Of a DNA stretch of 9,329 nucleotides, positions 1 through 6,015 are shown in pieces. The first letter of the stretch is position 1, and each line of letters begins with the position of its first letter. The DNA comes from Vulcanisaeta sp. MG_3 (lineage in GTDB: Archaea; Thermoproteota; Thermoprotei; Thermoproteales; Thermocladiaceae). The position numbers were made by a program, and so were the translations under genes. Where the stretch lies: positions 1-9,329 of the forward strand of contig LOCH01000156.1 in the NCBI GenBank assembly GCA_001516765.1, in the 5' to 3' direction. The notes under the pieces are model-generated. The model was not told the origin of the DNA and searched no databases. It was given only the letters and a program-made list of their open reading frames with translations.

Positions 1-65
1 ACCAGTATCTCGAAGACGTAGCCCTCCTTCTCATACCTAGCAATCACATAGTTCCTCTTACTCAT
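1..65 (-). CDS. SBDS-family ribosome maturation protein, N-terminus only (cut by left edge)
   Basis: Only the first 21 codons are in the window; the gene continues beyond base 1. Translation from the ATG at 65 begins MSKRNYVIARYEKEGYVFEI, which fits the start of archaeal SBDS/Sdo1 proteins, where an 'A-R-(Y/L)-x-x-x-G-x-x-F-E-I-L-V' stretch opens the FYSH domain. SBDS family members act in the cytoplasm in late maturation of the large ribosomal subunit, releasing the anti-association factor aIF6 together with an EF-2-like GTPase (known for eukaryotes, inferred for archaea). The start is supported by a TATA-like element centred about 29 nt upstream, implying a leaderless transcript. The ABC permease gene upstream ends at 114 on the same strand, but the separate promoter argues against co-transcription alone. 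The call rests on about 21 residues and should be confirmed with the flanking sequence. Confidence 0.72.
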   Translation of the reverse strand, partial: MSKRNYVIARYEKEGYVFEIL

Positions 66-90
66 AATGATAAAGTTATAGATTGGGAAG

Positions 91-98
91 TTTATAAT
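91..98 (-). promoter_or_regulatory. TATA box of the SBDS gene
   Basis: On the minus strand this reads ATTATAAA, preceded by a purine-rich AAAGG that could be part of a BRE. Its centre lies about 29 nt before the ATG at 65, the spacing expected for a leaderless archaeal mRNA. It sits between the permease stop codon and the SBDS start. Confidence 0.6.
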
Positions 99-113
99 CC
101 TTTCAAGCAACAC

Positions 114-872
114 TCATGAACTCCTCCACCTAGCGACTCTCATTACTAAAACTGTGCCTAACAAGCACCAGGTAACCTCAGACAAGTAGGCCAGGTTCAC
201 CTGCAGTGGTGAGTAATGCACCACACCAACCGCGTCCTGTATTATTAAGGCACTTGACGAGGTTGGCACAAGATACGCCAACCACCACATGCGACCTAAA
301 TAAATGGCTGGATAGTAAACAGGTGGTAGGATTCCCAAAACCAGCGTTAATAGACTCGCGACGGCCCAGATATACCTTATGTAGGTAAATAACGTTGATG
401 AGTAAAAGGCGAGCGCAGACACGGAATACCATAGGAGCACCAGGGATAATGTGACTCTAAGGGCTTCCCATTGATCAACAGGTGTGATAACCGTAAATAG
501 TACAGCAAATAGAACAATACCTGGTAATGTAAATACAACCTCGCTCAATGCCAGGCCTACTGTGTAAGCCAGGGGATTTGTTGGAGTGGCCACTATCATT
601 TGTTGAAATTTGAGCTCTAACCTATAGTAGGCTGCATCACCAATTAATGCAGTACCACTCGAGAGCATGGACCATATTAATCCACCCACTATCCCCATCA
701 CCAGACCGACGTTTTTATAAAGTATGGTTAACAGGACGAGTAGGGAAATGGGCATTGTAAGTGTTGATATAGTCCAGAGTGGAGACCTTATAATAGGTAG
801 TAAGCCATTTAGCCATGCCAAGACCAAGATAGCCCTCAGCTGATGCCCTAATCCACCCTTAACCCTCCTCAT
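114..872 (-). CDS. ABC-2 type transporter permease
   Basis: A 252-residue polytopic membrane protein with about six hydrophobic segments (roughly residues 20-48, 52-72, 103-130, 136-160, 165-190 and 222-245), the size and topology of ABC-2 permeases of the DrrB/NodJ kind. The stretch around residues 88-112, with IVATPTNPLAYTVGLALSE, resembles the conserved cytoplasmic loop of ABC-2 permeases that meets the ATPase. It would form the membrane channel of an exporter with the ATPase encoded just upstream. The two genes overlap by 14 nt (859-872), so they are surely one transcript with coupled translation. The ATG at 872 has no good Shine-Dalgarno before it; a GGAGG lies just inside the frame. The substrate (drug, lipid or glycan) cannot be told from the sequence. 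A role in self-protection or envelope building is only a guess. Confidence 0.85.
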   Translation of the reverse strand: MRRVKGGLGHQLRAILVLAWLNGLLPIIRSPLWTISTLTMPISLLVLLTILYKNVGLVMGIVGGLIWSMLSSGTALIGDAAYYRLELKFQQMIVATPTNPLAYTVGLALSEVVFTLPGIVLFAVLFTVITPVDQWEALRVTLSLVLLWYSVSALAFYSSTLFTYIRYIWAVASLLTLVLGILPPVYYPAIYLGRMWWLAYLVPTSSSALIIQDAVGVVHYSPLQVNLAYLSEVTWCLLGTVLVMRVARWRSS

Positions 873-1728
873 AATTCTCGCCCCAAGACTTTATTGTAAT
901 AAGCACATAATGCTCAAGGGACTTTGGTGAAACCCTAAGGGCTCCTTCACGAATCTCATTGAGTGATTCGACGAAGGCAAGGCATGAATCACCAACCCTA
1001 ATGCATGAGTCACTATTGATTGTTGCTGGGTACTCAACAACGTACTTACCAGGTAAGCTCTCAACGAGCTCTCTAGGACTTCCCCTAGCCACTATCAGGC
1101 CATTATCGATTAGGAAGACCACGTCAGATATCAACTCAGCCTCATCTATGTAGTGCGTGGTTAGGAATATCGTGGCCCCACTACTACTATAGCGCCTAAG
1201 CGAATTCCACACAACCCGCCTGGAGACCGCGTCGAGACCGACTGTTGGCTCATCTAGAAATATGACCTCGGCATTTGAGGCTAAGACAGCCGCAACCAAG
1301 ACCCTCCTCATCATGCCACCCGATAGTTGATAAATGGGCGTTTTCCTAACATCCCAAAGACCTAGCTCCTCCAGTGAGTCTTTAACAGCCCTCCTAGCAT
1401 CAATCCTAGGCAAACCTCTCAGGAGTAGGTATGAGTATACGAACTCGTAAGGCGTCATGTAAGTTATAGGCCTCGCATCCTGAGGTATCACTGCTATTCT
1501 ACGCCTAACCTCACCTGCCTGCCTAACTACGTCATAACCCGCAACGTAGGCTTCACCACCATGTGGCATGAGCTCCGTGGTTAATATCCTAATCAGCGTA
1601 GTCTTTCCTGCACCATTTGGACCGAGTAGTGCGGCTATCTTGCCGTAATCAATCTCCAAATCGATGCCCCTTAGCACCTCCTTATCTCCAAAGCTCCTCC
1701 TTAATCCCCTCACAAGTATTGCCTGCAT
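859..1728 (-). CDS. ABC transporter ATP-binding protein (DrrA/CcmA type)
   Basis: A 289-residue ATPase with every expected motif in order: Walker A GPNGAGKTT at 36-44, Q-loop Gln83 (IPQD), signature LSGGM at 135-139, Walker B VIFLDE at 155-160, D-loop GLD at 164-166 and switch His192 (TTHYIDEAE). After residue 225 there is a C-terminal extension of about 65 residues, common in DrrA/NatA-like export ATPases and usually regulatory. No membrane segments; it would act on the inner face of the membrane as a dimer powering the adjacent permease. The ATG at 1728 is supported by a TTTAAA element centred about 30 nt upstream, giving a leaderless mRNA. That element is shared with the divergent rps4 gene. 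All catalytic residues are intact. The family is certain; the transported substrate is unknown. Confidence 0.93.
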   Translation of the reverse strand: MQAILVRGLRRSFGDKEVLRGIDLEIDYGKIAALLGPNGAGKTTLIRILTTELMPHGGEAYVAGYDVVRQAGEVRRRIAVIPQDARPITYMTPYEFVYSYLLLRGLPRIDARRAVKDSLEELGLWDVRKTPIYQLSGGMMRRVLVAAVLASNAEVIFLDEPTVGLDAVSRRVVWNSLRRYSSSGATIFLTTHYIDEAELISDVVFLIDNGLIVARGSPRELVESLPGKYVVEYPATINSDSCIRVGDSCLAFVESLNEIREGALRVSPKSLEHYVLITIKSWGENYEEG

Positions 1729-1752
1729 TACAACCCATTAACCGCAAGGTAC

Positions 1753-1763
1753 AAATTTAAAAA
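1753..1763. promoter_or_regulatory. Shared divergent TATA element for the ABC operon and rps4
   Basis: The only strong AT-rich element between the two divergent starts reads AAATTTAAAAA. Its palindromic core TTTAAA (1756-1761) lies about 29.5 nt before the rps4 ATG (1788) and about 30.5 nt before the ABC ATPase ATG (1728). Both distances fit leaderless transcription. A single TATA box read in both directions, or two overlapping ones, would explain both genes. The plus-strand side has the better A-rich BRE-like flank. Confidence 0.55.
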
Positions 1764-1787
1764 GGGTTACATACCTCTACAACCTGG

Positions 1788-2324
1788 ATGGGAGATCCGA
1801 AGAAATCTAGAAAGAAGTACCTTGGTGGTAAGCCCAGGAGGCTATGGAATAGGCAGTTGCTTGAGGAGGAGCTTAGGCTAATTGGTGAATATGGGTTGAG
1901 GAACAAGAGGGAGCTATGGATCGCCAAGGCAATGCTTAGGGAAATAAAGCATAGAGCCAGGTCGCTTCTCTCGATGCCTCCGGAACAAAGGGCCGTACTC
2001 GAGGCGGCATTTAAGGCAAGGCTCTTTAAGGCGGGGTTCCTGCCTGAGCAGGACATACCGCTGGATACCGTGCTGTCACTAGACGTAAGGGCAATACTGG
2101 ACAGGAGACTGCAGACCATAGTCTATAGGAGAGGCCTTGCTAAGACAATTTATGAGGCCAGGCAATTAATAGTTCACGGGCACATAGCTGTGGATGGAAG
2201 GGTCGTTAAGTCACCAGGTTATTTAGTGCCTAGGGAATTGGAGGATAAGGTGACCTACTCAATAACAAGCCCAATACTCAAGCGACTATTAACCCAGCAA
2301 ACACAGGGAGGTACAGCTCAGTGA
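1788..2324 (+). CDS. rps4: Small subunit ribosomal protein uS4 (archaeal S4)
   Basis: A 178-residue protein that starts MGDPKKSRKKYLGGKPRRLW, the typical basic N-terminus of archaeal/eukaryotic uS4 (eukaryotic S9). The S4 RNA-binding domain lies at about 105-165, with RRLQTIVYRRGLAKTIYEAR followed by the IVHGHIAVDGRVVKSPGYLV core. uS4 binds the 5' domain of 16S rRNA and starts assembly of the small subunit. Length is normal for archaea. The ATG has a TATA centre about 29 nt upstream and no Shine-Dalgarno, so the mRNA is probably leaderless. In many archaea this gene sits between rps13 and rps11 in an operon with RNA polymerase subunit D; here it is alone, divergent from an ABC operon. Its last codons contain GGGAGGT, a strong Shine-Dalgarno for a GTG that overlaps the stop codon. 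Confidence 0.97.
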   Translation: MGDPKKSRKKYLGGKPRRLWNRQLLEEELRLIGEYGLRNKRELWIAKAMLREIKHRARSLLSMPPEQRAVLEAAFKARLFKAGFLPEQDIPLDTVLSLDVRAILDRRLQTIVYRRGLAKTIYEARQLIVHGHIAVDGRVVKSPGYLVPRELEDKVTYSITSPILKRLLTQQTQGGTAQ

Positions 2325-2422
2325 AAGCTTTAGCGAGGACACGAGCAGTCTATCTATTATGCATTAATGCTTCATTATTAATCCGCACAATATACCTCCT
2401 TACGAATAGGCAGCAACACTAA
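2306..2422 (+). other. Shine-Dalgarno plus 33-codon frame overlapping the rps4 stop
   Basis: GGGAGGT at 2306-2312 lies 8 nt before a GTG at 2321 that overlaps the rps4 TGA as GTGA, a textbook translational-coupling arrangement. The frame runs 33 codons to TAA at 2420-2422 and begins VKALARTRAVYLLCINASLL; it has a short hydrophobic middle and basic residues. I do not recognise it. It does not resemble uS11, which commonly follows uS4 in archaea. It may be a small protein, a relic of a lost downstream gene, or chance, since GGAGGT also encodes Gly-Gly within the uS4 tail. Confidence 0.25.
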
Positions 2423-2427
2423 TTTTT
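2423..2427 (+). terminator. Possible T-run terminator after rps4
   Basis: Five consecutive T on the plus strand about 100 nt after the rps4 stop and directly after the 33-codon frame. Archaeal termination often relies on short T-runs without a hairpin. The run is short, so support is weak. Confidence 0.25.
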
Positions 2428-2446
2428 GGGCTGAATTAATCCATCC

Positions 2447-2463
2447 AGTGCCATGGTAGTGCC
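2447..2463 (+). promoter_or_regulatory. Tandem AGTGCC half-sites upstream of a TATA box
   Basis: AGTGCC occurs at 2447-2452 and again at 2458-2463, offset by 11 nt (one helical turn), and the second copy abuts the TATA element of the next gene at the BRE position. This could be a regulator site on one face of the helix. Six-base repeats arise easily by chance. Confidence 0.2.
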
Positions 2464-2473
2464 TTATTAATTA
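2464..2473 (+). promoter_or_regulatory. TATA box of the secreted/pilin-like gene
   Basis: TTATTAATTA, centred about 25.5 nt before the ATG at 2494. This spacing favours the ATG at 2494 as a leaderless start over the TTG at 2476, which would lie almost inside the promoter. Confidence 0.5.
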
Positions 2474-2493
2474 TTTTGGGGTTAGAATTACTG

Positions 2494-3678
2494 ATGAAGA
2501 CCAATGCAGGTTCACTATCGACTATAGTGGCTGGAGTCCTTGTGCTAATCGCAATGGTTATCGGCATGCTTATTGGTGTAACCGCACTATCTATGGTAAC
2601 GACACTAGGTAGTGTAACTGCGAATCACGTCAAAGAGGTTGGTGTGGAATCAGCCATGTACAGTGGCTTGATAATTCAGGGTAATGAGTTGCTTAGTACG
2701 AAGGGTTCCATCACCATAATTGGCGCAATAACGCCTGAGGGTTTTACCTGGATTAATAAAACCACGCAGCTTTATATGACCAACTCCTCAGAGCCAGAAC
2801 TGCTATTGACAAACGTTGGTCCAGTTTTATTAGACCCGGTACAGATAGATGCCGGCGACCAAGCGACCCTAACAAATCCAGTGGCTAATTACCTCTGGCA
2901 TTGGGTAGATGCTGTGGTAACGACAACCCAGGGACAAAAACAATACAATGGCGTCATTGTAAGACTCGGTAATGGGTATTACCTACTGAGCGTGGATCCT
3001 AACTACGTTGTTGGCCCACTGACAGGCACCAATGCGTATATAACGAAAGACCTGGGCATTGGGGCTTGGGGTTGTGAAGCGATGTACGGTTTTTATTTCT
3101 CCTGGTATGGTTGGGAAACAATATGCCCATCACCACCGGGGGGTCCAATAACAACGTCTGTCTATGGCGGTTACTGGCCGCAAATAGAAATAACAAGTGT
3201 TAATAGTACGGCTATTGAATTAACAATAACGTTCCTACAAGGGACAAGCTTCATAAGAGTACCGCAGTACTTCTCGCTATACGTACTGAGCCAGGGTAAT
3301 CCTGGATGGCTAAACGTGGTGTGCCAGGGACAGCACTTATTAACCCAGATACCGAATCCAAACCCACCCTACAACCCACTACCGGCACCTAATAATTGCA
3401 CCTTCGACATGGCATGGATACACTACCAATATCAACAGGGATCAGCTTGCTACAATGGTGGCTGGATTTGGTGTACCCTAACAAATTCAGTGACTTACAA
3501 TGTACTAATGAACTTAAATGCGCAATCAACAGGTAGCTATTACCTGGTAATGATAGTGACGTACCCACCTGGAAACCCAAGCCAATGGTTCGCTTGGAAC
3601 ATAACAGGGACAAAATTAGGTTATCCAACCTGGTTGGATACGCCTGGACAGCCCGCCAATGTTTTAACACCTCCTTAG
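2494..3678 (+). CDS. Unrecognised secreted or pilin-like protein with N-terminal membrane segment
   Basis: A 394-residue protein when started at ATG 2494 (a TTG at 2476 would add six residues, but the TATA box position argues against it). The N-terminus MKTNAGSLSTIVAG leads into one hydrophobic segment at about residues 8-38. Short charged start, small residues (AG-S), then a long hydrophobic stretch resembles archaeal class III (type IV pilin) signal peptides, although a plain membrane anchor is also possible. The rest is predicted to lie outside the cell: five N-x-S/T sequons, many Trp, Tyr, Asn and Pro residues, and six cysteines (194, 211, 277, 302, 319, 327) that could form three disulfides. 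No second membrane segment. It is longer than usual pilins. I do not recognise a family. It appears to be monocistronic, between rps4 and a convergent membrane-protein gene. Confidence 0.75.
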   Translation: MKTNAGSLSTIVAGVLVLIAMVIGMLIGVTALSMVTTLGSVTANHVKEVGVESAMYSGLIIQGNELLSTKGSITIIGAITPEGFTWINKTTQLYMTNSSEPELLLTNVGPVLLDPVQIDAGDQATLTNPVANYLWHWVDAVVTTTQGQKQYNGVIVRLGNGYYLLSVDPNYVVGPLTGTNAYITKDLGIGAWGCEAMYGFYFSWYGWETICPSPPGGPITTSVYGGYWPQIEITSVNSTAIELTITFLQGTSFIRVPQYFSLYVLSQGNPGWLNVVCQGQHLLTQIPNPNPPYNPLPAPNNCTFDMAWIHYQYQQGSACYNGGWIWCTLTNSVTYNVLMNLNAQSTGSYYLVMIVTYPPGNPSQWFAWNITGTKLGYPTWLDTPGQPANVLTPP

Positions 3679-3831
3679 CCCTGGGGTCCGCTTTAATATT
3701 AGATCTTACCTAATTAATGATGCACTAATTCAATGGTTTTATCCGAAGAAATTAGAATCAGCTCGCAAGGTTTCTTCACCATGCTCCGGAGACCTGTAAT
3801 TCATCACAGCACTAGGTTAATACCTTGGGTT

Positions 3832-3836
3832 AAAAA
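3832..3836 (-). terminator. T-run terminator after the DUF1614-like gene
   Basis: On the minus strand AGTTTTTAA begins 6 nt after the stop codon at 3843-3845. A T-run directly behind a stop codon is a plausible crenarchaeal terminator. The intergenic stretch 3679-3842 holds nothing else convincing. Confidence 0.35.
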
Positions 3837-3842
3837 CTATTC

Positions 3843-4574
3843 CTAAATGAAAACCCTATAGAGCGATGCAAGCACTAGTGATGCAAGACCTGTAATGTAT
3901 ATGCCATCGAATACACCCGCACCTCCAATTGCCACATAACCCCTCATTGATCGTACAACCCTCCCTATATTTAGTAAGTCGGCACCGATCAATGTAGATA
4001 ATGACCCTAGGCTATACGAGAAACCTAATGGGTTTGCACGAAATAGTATTGTGGCTATCAACGTGAATGTTAAGGTTAGCAGTACAGGTAGCGCTGTTGG
4101 CAGGGCAACTCCAATACCAGGTATTACCCTTGAATCAAGCCAATTGATGAATGATGAGATGATTAGTGATATGATGAAGAGCGCCATTACGGCGGTATTA
4201 TTAATTAAGTAAGTCAGTATTAGGTATATCGACACGGCCACTGGTATTATTGCACCACCGACATTCAATTCTATGAACAACTTATCAACCCTCTGCATGA
4301 CTATTGGTATCGGAAATAGCTTCATGAAATCGCCAAATGGCGCAAATGGTGTGTAATACGTTATTTCAACAATTGTGACATTAATATAACTAGTGAGTAA
4401 GGAGCCAAGGGTTAATGTTAATGCAAGTAATGGGTTTACACCTATACTAACCAGAACTAAGAATACGAATAATAACAATGGCGATATCAATAGAAAACCA
4501 ATAAAGAGTATTAAATGAACTGGTAACGAAAATCTCACGCCAAGCCTAGGCCTTACCTGATACTCAACAGACAT
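3843..4574 (-). CDS. DUF1614-like integral membrane protein
   Basis: A polytopic protein of 243 residues from the ATG at 4574; a TTG at 4583 would add three residues but fits the TATA spacing less well. About six to seven hydrophobic segments cover most of the chain. Three conserved-looking motifs match my recollection of the DUF1614 family of archaeal and bacterial membrane proteins: LNVGGAIIP (103-111), IGADLLN (196-202) and IGGAGVFDGIY (216-226). Buried Asp residues in the last two (in GADLLN and VFDG) may be functional, but the family has no established role. It lies 98 bp downstream of nfeD on the same strand and has its own TATA box with an inverted repeat over it, so it can be expressed separately from slipin-nfeD. 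Family assignment is by motif memory, not a search. Confidence 0.75.
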   Translation of the reverse strand: MSVEYQVRPRLGVRFSLPVHLILFIGFLLISPLLLFVFLVLVSIGVNPLLALTLTLGSLLTSYINVTIVEITYYTPFAPFGDFMKLFPIPIVMQRVDKLFIELNVGGAIIPVAVSIYLILTYLINNTAVMALFIISLIISSFINWLDSRVIPGIGVALPTALPVLLTLTFTLIATILFRANPLGFSYSLGSLSTLIGADLLNIGRVVRSMRGYVAIGGAGVFDGIYITGLASLVLASLYRVFI

Positions 4575-4594
4575 TGCCGACAAAGGATGTGCAT

Positions 4595-4615
4595 TGAGTT
4601 AATAAACGTAACTCA
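4595..4615. promoter_or_regulatory. Inverted repeat over the DUF1614-like promoter
   Basis: TGAGTTA (4595-4601) and its exact reverse complement TAACTCA (4609-4615) are separated by 7 nt. The repeat covers the TATA element (4599-4606), so a dimeric regulator bound here would block TBP/TFB. Perfect 7-bp arms with a symmetric spacer are suggestive, not proof. Confidence 0.35.
4599..4606 (-). promoter_or_regulatory. TATA box of the DUF1614-like gene
   Basis: TTTATTAA on the minus strand, centred about 28.5 nt before the ATG at 4574, consistent with a leaderless transcript and with choosing that ATG over the TTG at 4583. Confidence 0.5.
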
Positions 4616-4672
4616 TTAAGGTTAAATGCATCAACTAGGTTAATTATTCTTCATGAGGCGGTCTTTCGAGGA

Positions 4673-6007
4673 TTAACTAAGGGGCTTAACCGTGAGTACA
4701 TCGTTTTCAACGCCAACAATAAGAACCTTGGAGCCTCTCTTAACATTATCAAGGGCCTTAGCCCTCCAGTACTCGCCCCTGACCTTTACATAACCAATGT
4801 CATCCTTATTAATGTCATCAACAGCAACCCCCACGTCGTTAATGGGCCAATAAAGCCTCTCGGATAAGGGCCTGGTTCTTATTATGCCTATAACCTTTGC
4901 CGCTATGAAACCACCAAAACCACCAGCAAAGGCAACCAGTGTATATAGCACTATCCTTGCCTCAACCTGATTAGCTGCTATTAACCATGATGGAGCCGTA
5001 TAGGTTGGCTGAAGAAGGACTATGCCTAGCGCCGTTAGAATAATCCCTGCTATGAACAAAGCCGCATGCGTTGTGAAGCCCGCATGCACATCTATTGCAA
5101 TGGCTGCTAAACCAATTATTAACAGGGCGAGACCTAACCAATTAATCGGTAACCCAATAAGTAATGGTATCAGGAGTAGTAATACGCCGACACCAGCTAG
5201 GTAGTAATGCCTCGTTGCGAAGCCTATTATAGCTAACAGAAGCCCAAGCCCGCTCAGTAGGTCCTGTATTACGGAGTTTGCCAAAGCCTCATATACCTGG
5301 AAACCAATGCCTGGTTGGTAATACGTAATCACAGGATCCACTACATAATACGTTACACCATTTATTGTGCTCCCATTTATCTCACTCAGTAATGACGGTA
5401 TGTCGTTAGCTATGAAGTTTATGACACCATACCTAAGCGCCTCGTGCGGCCCCAAGTTCGTGTTGTAGAAAACACAGTCATGGGCAAACGTTGCATTTCT
5501 ACCCCTAAATTCCGCAACCTCAACGAAGTACTGACTGATCGCGTTTAGGATCTTGCTTTCGTTTATGAAGATCTCCTGCCCGGTTATTGGGTTTATCTCC
5601 ACGGGTTGGCAGGACCCTATCACGGTGCTCGGCGCCATGGCGGCTATCGTAGTCGATAAAAGCACGAGGGTACCCGCAGACCACGCGTAGGAACCCGTGG
5701 GGTATACAAAGCCTATGACTGGTATGCTCGAATTCTCGATTGCCGAAACAATGTTTAGCGCCGCCTCAAGCTCACCACCTGGCGTTTTAAGTAGTACTAG
5801 GAGGGCGGAGTTTGGTGTTGACTCGGCAAGTTGCAGTGCATTCTCAAGTTCCGTGTACGTCGTATCCGTAATCTCGCCATTTAGGCTGAAAACATATACC
5901 TCATGAATAACGTAATTACTGCCACTAACCGATGCACGAGCCATCAGGGATAGGGATAAGATAATTATTAATACGATTATGATGGTTCGCATTAACTTCA
6001 TAACCAT
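4673..6007 (-). CDS. NfeD-family membrane-bound ClpP-class serine protease
   Basis: A 444-residue full-length NfeD protein, the stomatin operon partner. Residues 1-26 form a signal peptide. The ClpP-like protease domain spans about 35-230, with TPGGELEAALNIV (75-87), the nucleophile Ser110 in GSYAWSAG and the probable general base Lys152 in ESKILNAI. These match the Ser/Lys dyad of Pyrococcus horikoshii PH1510. Membrane segments fill about 250-375, and the C-terminal NfeD OB-fold runs from about 388 to the end (VKVRGEYWRAKA). In Pyrococcus this protease cleaves the C-terminal hydrophobic region of the stomatin encoded beside it. Here it follows slipin with a gap of only 8 bp, so they form one operon. 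Cys133 and Cys178, the only cysteines in the protein, could form a disulfide in the protease domain. The ATG at 6007 is used; an ATG two codons later is equally possible. Confidence 0.93.
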   Translation of the reverse strand: MVMKLMRTIIIVLIIILSLSLMARASVSGSNYVIHEVYVFSLNGEITDTTYTELENALQLAESTPNSALLVLLKTPGGELEAALNIVSAIENSSIPVIGFVYPTGSYAWSAGTLVLLSTTIAAMAPSTVIGSCQPVEINPITGQEIFINESKILNAISQYFVEVAEFRGRNATFAHDCVFYNTNLGPHEALRYGVINFIANDIPSLLSEINGSTINGVTYYVVDPVITYYQPGIGFQVYEALANSVIQDLLSGLGLLLAIIGFATRHYYLAGVGVLLLLIPLLIGLPINWLGLALLIIGLAAIAIDVHAGFTTHAALFIAGIILTALGIVLLQPTYTAPSWLIAANQVEARIVLYTLVAFAGGFGGFIAAKVIGIIRTRPLSERLYWPINDVGVAVDDINKDDIGYVKVRGEYWRAKALDNVKRGSKVLIVGVENDVLTVKPLS

Positions 6008-6015
6008 ATTGAACC

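Noticed and set aside
1757..2119. 120-codon open frame antisense to rps4
   Set aside because: Its product is a low-complexity, Ser/Leu-rich chain lying wholly opposite a certain ribosomal protein gene; it is a shadow of the rps4 codon pattern.
2350..2402. Minus-strand AAGGAGG-like sequence (2395-2402) before a GTG at 2388
   Set aside because: The Shine-Dalgarno looks good but the frame ends after 12 codons and nothing recognisable follows.
3765..3795. Possible hairpin with AGGTTTC and GAGACCT arms in the intergenic gap
   Set aside because: Includes one G-T pair and a 14-nt loop, and is not followed by a T-run; too weak for a terminator or an RNA gene.
3733..3846. 37-codon plus-strand frame (begins MVLSEEIRISSQG) between the secreted protein and the DUF1614-like gene
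   Set aside because: No Shine-Dalgarno and no TATA box at the right distance; a frame of this length is expected by chance in an AT-rich gap. It overlaps the convergent stop codon by 4 nt.
4146..4180. Repeated ATGATGA-like words resembling C boxes of C/D small RNAs
   Set aside because: They lie inside the DUF1614-like coding region as a result of Ile/Ser codons on the other strand, and no CTGA D boxes pair with them.
3811..4644. 11-nt direct repeat ACTAGGTTAAT at 3811-3821 and 4634-4644, flanking the DUF1614-like gene
   Set aside because: Several 11-nt matches are expected by chance in 9.3 kb, and there is no transposase, target-site duplication pattern or other mobile-element sign.
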